Shown here: one piece after another, positions 1 through 8,765 of the stretch
Numbering within the stretch: the first letter of the stretch is position 1
Layout: each line of letters opens with the position of its first letter
Assembly (NCBI RefSeq): GCF_028682475.1
Contig: NZ_JANHLE010000003.1
Coordinates: 124,001 to 188,000 of the forward strand
Source of the DNA: Pseudomonas putida
GTDB taxonomy: Bacteria > Pseudomonadota > Gammaproteobacteria > Pseudomonadales > Pseudomonadaceae
DNA length: 64,000 nt
Direction of reading: 5' to 3'
Translations under genes and position numbers: made by a program
Notes under the pieces: model-generated
The model's input: only the letters and a program-made list of their open reading frames with translations
The model's database searches: none
What the model was told of the DNA's origin: nothing

Positions 1-10
1 CTCTCACTAT

Positions 11-40
11 CCCGGTGGGAGCGGGCTTGCCCCGCGACAG
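11..40. repeat. REP-type element (single copy)
   Basis: The stretch contains GTGGGAGCGGGCTTGCC followed by CCGCGA, the core of the intergenic repeats that recur near 23.4, 37.0, 37.6 and 47.1 kb. It lies just beyond the 3' end of the serine dehydratase gene, the usual setting for Pseudomonas REP elements. Confidence 0.75.
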
Positions 41-48
41 GGCTTAAC

Positions 49-1425
49 TCAACACTCGACAAAAGCGACCGCCAGGCCGCCGCGCGAAGTCTCCTTGTAG
101 TTGGCATGCATGTCGGCACCGGTATCGCGCATGGTGCGGATCACCCGGTCCAGAGAAATGAAGTGCTCGCCATCACCGCGCAAGGCCATCTGCACCGCGT
201 TGATGGCCTTTACCGCCGCGATTGCGTTGCGTTCGATACACGGCACCTGAACCAGACCGCCCACCGGGTCGCAGGTCAGGCCGAGGTTATGTTCAAGGGC
301 GATTTCAGCAGCGTTTTCCAGCTGCATCGGCGTCGCCCCAAGCACTTCGGCAAGCCCCGCCGCAGCCATGGAGCACGCCGACCCCACCTCCCCCTGACAG
401 CCCACTTCGGCACCGGAGATCGAGGCGTTTTTCTTGCACAGGATGCCCACCGCGGCAGCACTGAGGAGGAAGTCGACAACATCGTTGTCGCAGGCATCAG
501 GGTTGAATTTCATGTAGTAGTGCAGCACCGCCGGAATGATCCCGGCAGCCCCGTTGGTGGGCGCGGTGACCATGCGCCCGCCTGCGGCGTTTTCTTCGTT
601 GACCGCCAGGGCGAACAAGTTGACCCACTCCATGGCGCTCAAGGTCGAGCCGATCACGTTAGGCTTGCCCAGTTCCTGCAGGCTGCGGTGCAGCTTGGCA
701 GCGCGGCGTTTGACCTTCAGCCCACCGGGCAGGATGCCTTCGTTGCGCAGGCCGTTATCGACACACTCGCGCATCGCCGCCCAGAGTTTGAGCAAGCCAC
801 TGCGCACCTCGGCCTCGGAGCGCCAGGCCAGTTCGTTGGCCATCATCAGCTCGCTGACGCGCAACTGGTGCTGTTTGCACAGCGCCAGCAGTTCAGCGGC
901 ACTGTCAAAGTCGTAAGGCAATTGCACTTGCTCGGTGCTGTCGCCGGTTGCGCCAATCTGCGCGGCCTCGACGATAAAACCACCACCCACCGAATAGTAG
1001 GTGTGCTGCAGCAATGAACCGGTCGCACTGCTGGCTTCCAGGGTCATGGCATTGGGGTGATACGGCAGGCTTTCGTCGAGCAGCAGCAGGTCGCGGGTGC
1101 AATCGAAGGCCACCGCGTGACGGCCATCGAGCAGCAGCACCTGACTGTCCTGCAACTGGCTGATGAGCGGCTCGATACGCTGCGGATCGATCTGGTCGGG
1201 CCATTCGCCCATCAGCCCGAGCAAGGTGGCACGGTCAGTGGCGTGACCGACGCCGGTGGCCGACAGCGAGCCATACAGACGAACCTCGACCCGACTGACG
1301 TGCGCCAGCAGATCCTGCTCACGCAGGGTCTGGGCAAAGGTCGCAGCCGCCCGCATAGGGCCCACGGTGTGGGAGCTGGAGGGCCCGATGCCAATCTTGA
1401 AAAGGTCGAAAACACTGATAGCCAT
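49..1425 (-). CDS. sdaA: L-serine dehydratase, iron-sulfur, single-chain
   Basis: Deaminates L-serine to pyruvate and ammonia in the cytoplasm using an oxygen-labile 4Fe-4S cluster. The 458-aa length matches single-chain SdaA/SdaB enzymes, in which the beta and alpha domains are fused. The N-terminus has the family signature [16 protein letters not shown]. The C-terminal alpha domain carries cysteines in [14 protein letters not shown] and in GLTCDPVGG...VPCIERNA that fit the cluster ligands. ATG start. The gene is divergent from a GcvA-like LysR regulator 146 bp away, which may control it (inference). Several paralogues exist in Pseudomonas, so the exact suffix letter is uncertain. Confidence 0.95.
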   Translation of the reverse strand: MAISVFDLFKIGIGPSSSHTVGPMRAAATFAQTLREQDLLAHVSRVEVRLYGSLSATGVGHATDRATLLGLMGEWPDQIDPQRIEPLISQLQDSQVLLLDGRHAVAFDCTRDLLLLDESLPYHPNAMTLEASSATGSLLQHTYYSVGGGFIVEAAQIGATGDSTEQVQLPYDFDSAAELLALCKQHQLRVSELMMANELAWRSEAEVRSGLLKLWAAMRECVDNGLRNEGILPGGLKVKRRAAKLHRSLQELGKPNVIGSTLSAMEWVNLFALAVNEENAAGGRMVTAPTNGAAGIIPAVLHYYMKFNPDACDNDVVDFLLSAAAVGILCKKNASISGAEVGCQGEVGSACSMAAAGLAEVLGATPMQLENAAEIALEHNLGLTCDPVGGLVQVPCIERNAIAAVKAINAVQMALRGDGEHFISLDRVIRTMRDTGADMHANYKETSRGGLAVAFVEC

Positions 1426-1571
1426 GCTAATGCCTGCACGCTCAAGCGACGAATGTCGCCCTGCGGCGTTATGAAAAAATTGAAGGGTTTCGCGAAGTTG
1501 CGCGATACTGCCCGGTCACCGTGGCATTGACCAACGAAACTTTCTAAGCAAGTCTTTAGCAGAACTAAACG

Positions 1572-2507
1572 ATGAGACGACAGATGAATGGCCAGATGTA
1601 TGTCTGGCTGCACGTGTTTTCCTGTGCGGCGCGGCACCTGTCGTTCACCCGCTGCGCCGAAGAACTGCACATCACTCCCGGTGCGGTGAGCCAGCAGATT
1701 CGTCAGCTGGAAGAGCGCCTGGGCTTTCGTTTGTTCCTGCGCCGCGCCCGTGGCGTAGAGCTGAGCGCCGAAGGCCAGCGCCTGGCACAAACAGTCAGCG
1801 AAGCCTACGGCAACATCGACGCCGAATTGCTGCGCCTGGACGCCGGCGAAATCCGCGGCACCCTGCGCCTGCGTTCGATTCCCTCGTTCTTGGCCAAGTG
1901 GCTGACCCCACGCCTGCCCCGCCTGCAGCAACGTTACCCGGACATCCAGCTGCGTCTGGTGGCCGAAGACAGCAGTCAGGCCTTGCATGAAGGCGACTTC
2001 GACCTGGCCATCGACCTCAACGACGGTAGCTATCCAGGCATGCACTCAACGCCACTGCTCGACGAGCAGATCTTCCCGGTGTGTTCGCCGACCTTGCTGC
2101 GTGGCCGCCCGCCTCTGCATGGCCCCGGCGACCTTGCGCACTATCCGTTGCTGCACGACATCACCGCCTGGCGTGGCAGCTCGGAGTACGCAGAATGGGA
2201 GTTTTATCTGGAAGGGATTGGTGCTGGCGGCCTGGACGTGCGCCGCGGGCACACCTTCAACCGCAATCACCTGACCATTGAAGCAGCCATCGCTGGAATT
2301 GGTGTGGCTATCGCGCGGCGGACCCTGCTCAATGACGAGCTTGAACGCGGCACCCTGATCGTGCCGTTCGGCCTGCCGATCGCCAATCACAAGCGCTACG
2401 TACTGCTCTACCCGCCTGGCGGCCTGGCGCATCCGAGCGCCCGGGCAGTGCATGACTGGTTGGTGGAGGAAGCTGGGATCTTTCGCAACCTGCATGAGCT
2501 CAATTAA
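1572..2507 (+). CDS. LysR-family transcriptional regulator (GcvA-like)
   Basis: 311-aa DNA-binding regulator. Residues about 10-70 form the winged helix-turn-helix with the pattern LSFTRCAEELHITPGAVSQQ, typical of the GcvA/AmpR branch. Residues about 95-300 form the substrate-binding-like effector domain. Divergent orientation from the L-serine dehydratase gene suggests it controls serine catabolism; that is inference from position. The start is uncertain: ATG codons occur at 1572, 1584 and 1596 and none has a strong Shine-Dalgarno. The middle one has GAGACG upstream. Confidence 0.9.
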   Translation: MRRQMNGQMYVWLHVFSCAARHLSFTRCAEELHITPGAVSQQIRQLEERLGFRLFLRRARGVELSAEGQRLAQTVSEAYGNIDAELLRLDAGEIRGTLRLRSIPSFLAKWLTPRLPRLQQRYPDIQLRLVAEDSSQALHEGDFDLAIDLNDGSYPGMHSTPLLDEQIFPVCSPTLLRGRPPLHGPGDLAHYPLLHDITAWRGSSEYAEWEFYLEGIGAGGLDVRRGHTFNRNHLTIEAAIAGIGVAIARRTLLNDELERGTLIVPFGLPIANHKRYVLLYPPGGLAHPSARAVHDWLVEEAGIFRNLHELN

Positions 2508-2567
2508 ACGGTGGCTAGCGCTCTGCGCTGATGCGGTGCCCACTCATCCGGGGGCACACACACCGTT
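2507..2567. terminator. Nested inverted repeat after the LysR gene
   Basis: Outer arms AACGGTG / CACCGTT enclose an inner hairpin GGTGCCC / GGGCAC (2536-2557), directly after the stop codon. There is no T-run, so it may be a weak or Rho-independent-like terminator or an RNA-stability hairpin. The rest of 2568-2829 is AT-rich and I see no gene in it. Confidence 0.35.
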
Positions 2568-2829
2568 GAGTATCAAGCGGTCGTCGGCTCTTAGGTGTTC
2601 GGTCCCGAAATGATCTGGCACCAGCCCTCGCATTAGCGCGGCGAGATCCAGGCCTCTGGTCGGATGTGATCTGCAACTATTACTTTTGTCAGTATCGATT
2701 GGGCGTACAACGATGTAGGTTTTATCGGCACCAGAGAAGCTCTTTAATGCTATCAATATCGCTAGCTGCTCAAATGATAATAGGTTCGCACACTGATCAG
2801 GCCAAGAGGCAATTTAACGGGAGAAACCA

Positions 2830-3420
2830 ATGCCTACTACTTATGATCCACTCAAAGATTCATTCCTGGCAACATTAACTATCGATTCGGCCCCTGCCTG
2901 CTTCTCTTATTTTATATTGGAAGAGAATACTGATAACTGGCAGACGAAAGCGGGTAAAGTGTTGACGCTTGGAAATGGCACTTATGGCATAACACAGAAG
3001 TATACATCCACTCTGTACGCCAACTCGACCGAAGACATGGAGGTACCCTTTTATTTCAAGAGGATCAAGGACGGCTATTACAATATTTACTCCGCGGCGA
3101 CTGCAGGCGAATATGGGAAGTGCCTTGCCACCTATGATTACGGGGGGAGCATTAAGGCCCAGGCCAACTCGCCATCTCTCTACCAATTGAAGGTCGTTAA
3201 AACTATTGAAGCGGACGTTATTTATGAGGTGGAAATCTACTGTGCAGGTGATCGATTAAGTTTATTTAACCGGGAGACACATGGTACAGAATGGCATGCT
3301 CGCGTGGATGCAAATTATCGCAAGGAAGGCATGCCACCGCTGATTGTGAAAGGCCAAAATGCTACATTCCAAATCCGCATAAAGGAGAAAAATTACGCTG
3401 GCCTTCCCACGGCTAAGTAG
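2830..3420 (+). CDS. Orphan hypothetical protein, AT-rich, probably acquired
   Basis: 196-aa protein that I do not recognise. The start is supported by GGGAGAAACCA before the ATG. It has no signal peptide or membrane helix. It is rich in Tyr, Thr and Asn and predicts as mostly beta strands, with a repeated aromatic/Gly pattern (LGNGTYGIT, KDGYYNIYSA) reminiscent of beta-trefoil or lectin folds; that is only an impression. Base composition is clearly lower in GC than the flanks. It sits between the LysR gene and an IS66 remnant, which supports horizontal gain. Confidence 0.6.
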   Translation: MPTTYDPLKDSFLATLTIDSAPACFSYFILEENTDNWQTKAGKVLTLGNGTYGITQKYTSTLYANSTEDMEVPFYFKRIKDGYYNIYSAATAGEYGKCLATYDYGGSIKAQANSPSLYQLKVVKTIEADVIYEVEIYCAGDRLSLFNRETHGTEWHARVDANYRKEGMPPLIVKGQNATFQIRIKEKNYAGLPTAK

Positions 3421-3497
3421 TGCGCTGAGCGGTTAATTTATCTATCTACTTGCCTAGCTCTGAAATAGGTTCACATTTGACGGTCAGCGAAAACTGA

Positions 3498-3532
3498 GTG
3501 CAGCACTTGATTCTTGCGGTAAGGTGCTGCAC
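3498..3532. repeat. Perfect inverted repeat beside the IS66 remnant
   Basis: GTGCAGCAC at 3498-3506 pairs with GTGCTGCAC at 3524-3532. It lies between the orphan gene and the first recognisable transposase remnant. It could be a terminator stem for the orphan gene, without a T-run, or part of the mobile-element boundary. Confidence 0.4.
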
Positions 3533-3540
3533 CCATTTCA

Positions 3541-3639
3541 TTTCTTGCCCCCACTCATTCAAAAGGCACTGTCGTTGTGAGTTGGCCGGCAGAAAATGCA
3601 GCGCCGTGTTCTGCTTTCCTACGAGACTTGCTGCGATGA
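3541..3639 (+). pseudogene. IS66 tnpA 3' fragment
   Basis: The frame ending in TGA at 3637-3639 reads about 32 residues including VVVSWPAENAAPCSAFLRDL, the typical C-terminus of the small IS66 TnpA (helix-turn-helix) protein. Its stop overlaps the tnpB start as ATGA, as in intact elements. Everything upstream of about 3541 is missing. Confidence 0.65.
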
Positions 3640-3807
3640 TCCGCATCGACTCCATCTGGCTCGCCACCGAGCCCATGGACATAGGCGCCGGCACCTGGTG
3701 TGCGGCACGGCTCCGAAGTTGAGTTGAATGCCGAGCAACTTCAGGCCCTGGTACTCGGTTTACCTTGGCAGCGCGCCGATGCAGGCGGAATTATCTCAAT
3801 GCTTTAA
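3636..3807 (+). pseudogene. IS66 tnpB with internal deletion and frameshift
   Basis: The start at 3636 reads MIRIDSIWLATEPMDIGAGT, the hallmark N-terminus of IS66 TnpB. From 3715, one frame over, it reads EVELNAEQLQALVLGLPWQR and ends with TAA at 3805-3807, the hallmark C-terminus. About half of the usual roughly 110-codon gene is lost between the two parts. Confidence 0.8.
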
Positions 3808-3888
3808 CATCTGCCACGACGCGCATGCCAGCCCAATTGGCCCATCAGTCTATCGTCGCCATGAGCCCTCTCTGACAAAATCGGCGGC

Positions 3889-3966
3889 ATGACTTCGCAT
3901 CCGAATCTCGATCAAGAACTGCGTGCCTTGGCGGCGCAGTTGATCCAGCGAGTCGAGACTGAACAC
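3889..3966 (+). pseudogene. IS66 tnpC (transposase) 5' fragment
   Basis: The ATG at 3889 opens a frame with LRALAAQLIQRVET, the conserved start of IS66 TnpC transposases. The similarity stops after about 26 codons; beyond 3966 the frame is only the antisense of the sugar transferase gene. The expected residues between Asp-Gln and Glu-Leu are also shortened. Confidence 0.65.
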
Positions 3967-5385
3967 CTAATAAGCCTGCTTGCCAGTAAAAGCATTGAGC
4001 GTGCGCACCAGAATCACGAAGTCGAGCCACAGCGACCAGTTGTTGATGTACTCGATGTCAGAATCAACACGCTGGATCATTTGCTCGATGTCTTTGGTTT
4101 CACCTCGGAAACCCCGCACCTGCGCCAGGCCGGTCATGCCGGGTTTGATGTTGTGCCGGGCAAAGTAGTCGACGATGTCCTGAGAGTACTGTGTGTCATG
4201 TTGACGCGCGTGCGGGCGCGGCCCCACCAGGGACATTTCGCCCATCAGCACATTGAACAGCTGCGGCAGTTCGTCAAGGCTGGTTCGACGGATAAAGGCC
4301 CCCACGCGGGTCAGGCGCACATCGTTCTTCTGCGCTTGCCTGACCACGCCATCTTCCGGCTCATGAACAACCATGCTTCTGAACTTCCAGATGCGGAACG
4401 ATTCTCCGGTCCAGCCCATGCGCTCCTGCCTGAAGAACACCGGGCCCGGGCTGTCGAGTTTGATGGCAAGGGCAACAGCCAGCAGCACCGGCGATGCAAA
4501 CAGCAAGATAAGGGCTGCGAGGACTTTGTCTTCCAGGTTCTTGAGGAACAGGCTCGTCCCTGTCAGCGGCGTTTCAGACAAGGTCAGCACGGGAATGCCG
4601 GAAATTTCACGCACACTGTGATTGATCAAGCGCAGTGAAAAGATGTCCGGCACCCAGTTAACCGCAATGCATTTGTCGAGCAGCTTCAAGTACACGTCAT
4701 TGATGACCGCAGAACCGCTTAGCGGCGTGACCAGATAGACCGTCCTGATCGCATGCTGCACGACGATTTCATCAAGATCGGCGATATGCCCCAACACCGA
4801 CAAGCGATTCTTGCCTTCTAGGTTATCGCCGCTGTCCCCTTCACCGGTCAGGACACAGCCGACAATCCGCTCACCAAACCAGGGGTTGTTGCTTATCTTT
4901 TGGTGCAGAAAATGCGCCAGGTCGCCGGCGCCAATGATCAGGGCGTTTTCCAGCCGATAGGCGTGGGCAAAAAAACGCTTTTGCACCTCGCGCACGGCAA
5001 AGTGCAGGAACAGCTGCACAAAATAGCCGATGACAAATAGCTCGCCCACCAGCATGCGTGAATAGCTCTCGCTCTGTTTGGTAAGAAACGCCATGACCAC
5101 GAGAAAACAAAAGGTCGCCGACCAGGCTTTAAACAACCTGAAGGCCTTGATGGAAAGCCCGACATTGCTGCGGTAAATGGCGTAATGGTCGTAAATGACG
5201 GCCAATGCACCGATCAACAGCAACATCATGATGACGTAATCAGAGGTGATGTAACCGATCTGGTCATTGATCAGGTACCAGGCAACACCGGTCACCGCAA
5301 TACCGTCGAGACCCGCCTGGATGGCGTTACTGACACTGCTTCTTCGCTGGAGGAGGGAGCGGCTGCTTCTGGGTTCGAAAACCAT
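3967..5385 (-). CDS. Undecaprenyl-phosphate sugar-1-phosphate transferase (WcaJ-like)
   Basis: Starts the repeat unit of the exopolysaccharide by transferring a hexose-1-phosphate, most often glucose, from UDP-sugar to undecaprenyl phosphate at the inner membrane. 472 aa: four or five N-terminal membrane helices (about 20-125), a Rossmann-like CoA_binding_3 domain (about 140-270), one more helix, and the C-terminal catalytic domain with [27 protein letters not shown] and SLVGPRP. ATG start with GAGG upstream. It is the last gene of the minus-strand part of the cluster and directly abuts the IS66 relic. Sugar specificity cannot be read from the sequence. Confidence 0.93.
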   Translation of the reverse strand: MVFEPRSSRSLLQRRSSVSNAIQAGLDGIAVTGVAWYLINDQIGYITSDYVIMMLLLIGALAVIYDHYAIYRSNVGLSIKAFRLFKAWSATFCFLVVMAFLTKQSESYSRMLVGELFVIGYFVQLFLHFAVREVQKRFFAHAYRLENALIIGAGDLAHFLHQKISNNPWFGERIVGCVLTGEGDSGDNLEGKNRLSVLGHIADLDEIVVQHAIRTVYLVTPLSGSAVINDVYLKLLDKCIAVNWVPDIFSLRLINHSVREISGIPVLTLSETPLTGTSLFLKNLEDKVLAALILLFASPVLLAVALAIKLDSPGPVFFRQERMGWTGESFRIWKFRSMVVHEPEDGVVRQAQKNDVRLTRVGAFIRRTSLDELPQLFNVLMGEMSLVGPRPHARQHDTQYSQDIVDYFARHNIKPGMTGLAQVRGFRGETKDIEQMIQRVDSDIEYINNWSLWLDFVILVRTLNAFTGKQAY

Positions 5386-5553
5386 TACTAGACCTCGTCA
5401 ATTGAGATACCACACGCTTTCCCAATATTTCCCAGCCCTGCCTGAAGGAGCTTGTGATATCACTGTAGCAGTACCAAGCTTTCATCGCTGACTGAGTCAT
5501 CCCTGCCGTTCACTTTGGCTGAATCAGACGATCCGCCGGTCAGACGGTGTTGC

Positions 5554-6324
5554 CTAGAAAGGCCGGGGCGTGTTTTCGGCGTCTTGCGTTGCCGACTTTG
5601 TGCAGAAAAGCGTCCGCAACAGGAACATTGGATTGCCCATCACATACCGTTTGAACAAGCGTTTAGGTTCCCTCATCAATCTAAATAGCCACTCGCATCC
5701 CAACCTGCGCAGCCATAACGGAGCCCGCGTTACTTTGCCGCCGAGAAAGTCCAGGATCGCCCCGCCGCAGACGATCAGGCATGGCATGTCAATGGCTTTC
5801 AATCGGGCAGCAACAGCCTCCTGCTTAGGCATGCCCATGCCCAACACAATCAGCTCAGGCCGCAGTTGCTGGGCCAGGTTGCTGTAGGTATCCATCTCGG
5901 CAAAGCCATGACAAACCGATACAACCTGCACACCAAACAGCGTTTCGCTACGCTGCGCCGCTTGGCTCAGGAACGGCTCTTCTGTCCCCCAGAACGCCAC
6001 GCGGCGGCCCTTGAAAGTCGCCAGCAGTTGCGGAATGAAGTCCGTGCCATTCATGTTCAACCCCGGATCAAGGCCCAGGCGACGATAAAGAATCGCCATG
6101 CCTACGCCATCCCGTAACAACACATCAGCCGCGGACAGTGCCTCGTAATAATCAGCATTCCTCGCGACCAGATTCATCGCATGGGCGTTGACAAACCCAA
6201 GCACTGTCGGCGCTGCGGTTTCAGAGAACGCTTGAAGTAATCCTTGCTGACCATCTGGATTACTGATCACCTGAAGTTTTTCAACAATCGCTTTCCAGCT
6301 TTTCTGCGAAGCCACATCAACCAT
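5554..6324 (-). CDS. WecB/TagA/CpsF-family glycosyltransferase (GT26)
   Basis: 256-aa membrane-associated glycosyltransferase. The family adds a second sugar, often N-acetylmannosamine or its uronate, to a lipid-linked primer. The signature LIVLGMGMPKQE is near residue 160, and FVNAHAMNLVARNADY plus the NGTDF motif near the N-terminus fit the family. Its ATG overlaps the stop of the upstream GT2 gene by one base (TAATG), so the two are translationally coupled. A 168-bp gap separates it from the initiating transferase gene downstream. Confidence 0.9.
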   Translation of the reverse strand: MVDVASQKSWKAIVEKLQVISNPDGQQGLLQAFSETAAPTVLGFVNAHAMNLVARNADYYEALSAADVLLRDGVGMAILYRRLGLDPGLNMNGTDFIPQLLATFKGRRVAFWGTEEPFLSQAAQRSETLFGVQVVSVCHGFAEMDTYSNLAQQLRPELIVLGMGMPKQEAVAARLKAIDMPCLIVCGGAILDFLGGKVTRAPLWLRRLGCEWLFRLMREPKRLFKRYVMGNPMFLLRTLFCTKSATQDAENTPRPF

Positions 6325-7511
6325 TAGCTGTCATCCCGTTTTGAGCGCACCCATTCAACCTGGCGCTTGATTAAAAACCCCAGATACAGGGGTACCTTTT
6401 TCGCCGCATAGAACGGTGCATACAGCAACACGGAAAACCCGATCAGCTCACGGCAGAACCGGCTCCACGCCAACAGCACCGCGGCAACCAGCAGAGCCAT
6501 CGCGCCCGTGGCGATCAACGCCGGCAGCCATACACCGAACAGCAGAAAGGCCAACCATCCGGCGCTGAACACAACCAGCAAGGTCAAGGCCAGCAAGGCC
6601 AGCGGCGGAACCATCAGGTCCACCGTCATCGCCAGCAGGTACCAATTGCGCCGGGTGAGCGACGCGCCCAGCAACTGCGGCGCTTCCCCCAGCAGTACCC
6701 CCAGATGCCCCCGCTCCCAGCGCGCGCGCTGAGTCGTGAGCCCTTCAGCGCTACGGGGGAAAAAGCTGGTGACCTGTGCATCCGGGCAAAACAACGGCGG
6801 CTTGCCGTTGCGGCAGAAATCCAGGCCCATTTTCAAGTCTTCGACCAGGTGGCCGCTGGCCAGATCGACCAACGCCAGGTCTTGCCAGGCGATCGCCATT
6901 CCCGTGCCCATCAATTGACAGGGCAAACCCACTCGCGCCCCCCCGCGTGGCCGCACCAGGTTCTTGACCCGCCAGGCGAACTCGGCAACCTGGACTTTCA
7001 GCCCCGCACCTGCCGGTGCACACATCAGATCGAGGGCCTGCACTGGCCGCCCGGCACTGGCGCAGCGGCGCGCCAGATGGTCAATGCCGTGTTCACTCAC
7101 CGTACAATCGGCGTCGATGATAATCACCACCTCTGGCGCAGCCCCGGCCAGATGACGCACACCACAGTCCAGCGCATAGCCCTTGCCACGCCGTTGCGTA
7201 TCCCAGCGCTCCACCACCTCGGCGCCAGCCGCGCGGGCCCGTGCGGCAGTGTCGTCATTGCAGTTGTCGGCAACCACCAGCAGTCGATCACCCTCCAGCA
7301 GCTGCGGGAAAATGCTGTTGAGCGTCGCCACGATGCCCGAGGCTTCGTTATGCGCGGGCACCAGCACCGCTACTCGCGGCCGCCTTCCGTTCACCGGCAG
7401 TACAGGTCGCGCCGGCAGGCAGGCCAGCAGCACCTGCGCGAACAGCACCAACACCGGCAGCAACGCCAGTAGCGCTACTGCTCCCAGCAGCCAAGCCAGT
7501 AAAGTAATCAT
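6324..7511 (-). CDS. Membrane glycosyltransferase, family 2
   Basis: 395-aa processive-type GT2. One N-terminal helix (about 5-30), then the GT-A domain with VLVPAHNEA, VVADNCNDDT, the metal-binding IIDADC motif and QRARW near residue 259, then three or four C-terminal helices (about 285-370). This layout resembles enzymes that add sugars to lipid carriers from the cytoplasmic face. It overlaps the preceding GT4 gene by ATGA and the following wecB-like gene by one base. The sugar is unknown. Confidence 0.9.
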   Translation of the reverse strand: MITLLAWLLGAVALLALLPVLVLFAQVLLACLPARPVLPVNGRRPRVAVLVPAHNEASGIVATLNSIFPQLLEGDRLLVVADNCNDDTAARARAAGAEVVERWDTQRRGKGYALDCGVRHLAGAAPEVVIIIDADCTVSEHGIDHLARRCASAGRPVQALDLMCAPAGAGLKVQVAEFAWRVKNLVRPRGGARVGLPCQLMGTGMAIAWQDLALVDLASGHLVEDLKMGLDFCRNGKPPLFCPDAQVTSFFPRSAEGLTTQRARWERGHLGVLLGEAPQLLGASLTRRNWYLLAMTVDLMVPPLALLALTLLVVFSAGWLAFLLFGVWLPALIATGAMALLVAAVLLAWSRFCRELIGFSVLLYAPFYAAKKVPLYLGFLIKRQVEWVRSKRDDS

Positions 7512-8710
7512 GCTAATGCCTTAAAGTAGCCGGCCAGCCTGGCCGCTTCATTGTCGATATCGTGGCGTTGCAACACGCGCTGATACGCCGCCTCCCCCAT
7601 GCGCTGCAAGGTGTCGACCGGTTGCGCAAGGCAGTCGGCCATGGCTGCAGCCAACTCCTCCACAGCCCCGGCGGGAAACAACCAACCGTTCTCACCCTGG
7701 CGAACCAACTCGGGAATACCCGCCACATAGGTGGTCAGCACCGGTCGGCGCAAGGCCATGGCCTCCATGATCACCACCGGCAGGCCTTCGGCGAAACTCG
7801 GCAACACCAGGGCACGGGCAGCAAGGATCTCATCGCGTACCTGCGCACTGCTGATCCAGCCAGTGATGCGCACCTGTTCCTGCAAGTCATGCCGGACAAT
7901 CAGCGCTTCGATGTCCGCGCGCATTTCCCCGTCGCCCGCCAGCACGATTTCGAACAGCACCGACTGCGCGGCCAACAAGCGTGCTGCCTCAAGCAGCAGC
8001 AGTTGGCCCTTTTGTTCACACAAACGCCCCACGCATACCAGGCGCGGCACACTGGGCGCTACGACGGCGGGGACTTCGTGGAACATGCGCTCCAGGCCGC
8101 AATGCACCACCTTGACCTTGGCCCAATGCTCATGGGCCACCCAGCGATACAGCTGGCTACGCCCGTAGGAGCTGACGGCCGCGACAAACGCCGCGCGCCG
8201 GACTTTCTCACCCAGGTACAGAAATTGAGGCTTGTCGAACTCTTCCGGGCCATGCACGGTAAAGCTGTAAGTGGGCCCGCCGAGCGCATTGGCCAGCATC
8301 ACCACCTCGGTTGAATTGGTGCCGAAATGCGCATGCACGTGCTCGGCGCCAAACGCCTGCAACCACTGCACAACACGGCACGCCTCGGCCAGATAGACCA
8401 GGTGGTAGGGCCACGGGCGATCGGCACGCAGGCCCATACGCAAGGCCAGCCACAGGGCCGAACAAAATTGCCGCGGGCGACTTCGCAGCACTTGCAGCAA
8501 CGGCACGAGCAGGCCCTTTATGCCGTCTTGCAGCACATAGCGGGTCTTGTCCCGTTCAGACAGGTCCTCGGCATCCTGCAACTCAGCGTCCCAGCCACGC
8601 AAGGCAATGCGTTGAATCTCGATGCCCTGGCGTTCCAGCGCCAGAATTTCGCGGCGAATGAAGCTATGGCTGACCTTGGGGTACTGATTGATGAAATAAG
8701 CAATGCGCAT
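7508..8710 (-). CDS. Glycosyltransferase family 4 (WcaL/AmsK-like)
   Basis: 400-aa soluble GT-B enzyme. The N-terminal acceptor domain starts YFINQYPKVSHSFIRREI, typical of colanic-acid WcaL-type enzymes. The C-terminal donor domain has VGRLCEQKGQLLLLEA (about 223) and the EX7E motif EGLPVVIME (about 305). The start at 8710 is weakly supported, since no clear Shine-Dalgarno is present, but it is the only reasonable one. It is coupled to the downstream GT2 gene by a 4-bp ATGA overlap. Confidence 0.9.
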   Translation of the reverse strand: MRIAYFINQYPKVSHSFIRREILALERQGIEIQRIALRGWDAELQDAEDLSERDKTRYVLQDGIKGLLVPLLQVLRSRPRQFCSALWLALRMGLRADRPWPYHLVYLAEACRVVQWLQAFGAEHVHAHFGTNSTEVVMLANALGGPTYSFTVHGPEEFDKPQFLYLGEKVRRAAFVAAVSSYGRSQLYRWVAHEHWAKVKVVHCGLERMFHEVPAVVAPSVPRLVCVGRLCEQKGQLLLLEAARLLAAQSVLFEIVLAGDGEMRADIEALIVRHDLQEQVRITGWISSAQVRDEILAARALVLPSFAEGLPVVIMEAMALRRPVLTTYVAGIPELVRQGENGWLFPAGAVEELAAAMADCLAQPVDTLQRMGEAAYQRVLQRHDIDNEAARLAGYFKALA

Positions 8711-8765
8711 AGGAGCCCGACTGTTTACCCGCGTTATGAATGATCAGAACTGCCCCGCCAGCCTT

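Larger units (their letters stand above)
3541..3966 (+). mobile_element. Decayed IS66-family insertion sequence
   Basis: Three consecutive fragments keep the gene order of IS66 elements: the tail of tnpA (to 3639), a deleted tnpB (3636-3807) and the first codons of tnpC (from 3889). The element is cut off exactly where the exopolysaccharide cluster begins, at the stop codon of the sugar transferase gene at 3967. No right-hand end or terminal repeats were found. It is a relic and cannot move by itself. Confidence 0.75.

Noticed and set aside
106..1017. Long plus-strand frame of 303 codons opposite serine dehydratase
   Set aside because: It is an antisense shadow with low-complexity His/Arg-rich translation and no ribosome site; the minus-strand SdaA has all family motifs.
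3889..4638. Open frame of 249 codons from the tnpC start through the sugar transferase gene
   Set aside because: Only the first 26 codons resemble TnpC; the rest is the antisense of the WcaJ-like gene, which has full family motifs.
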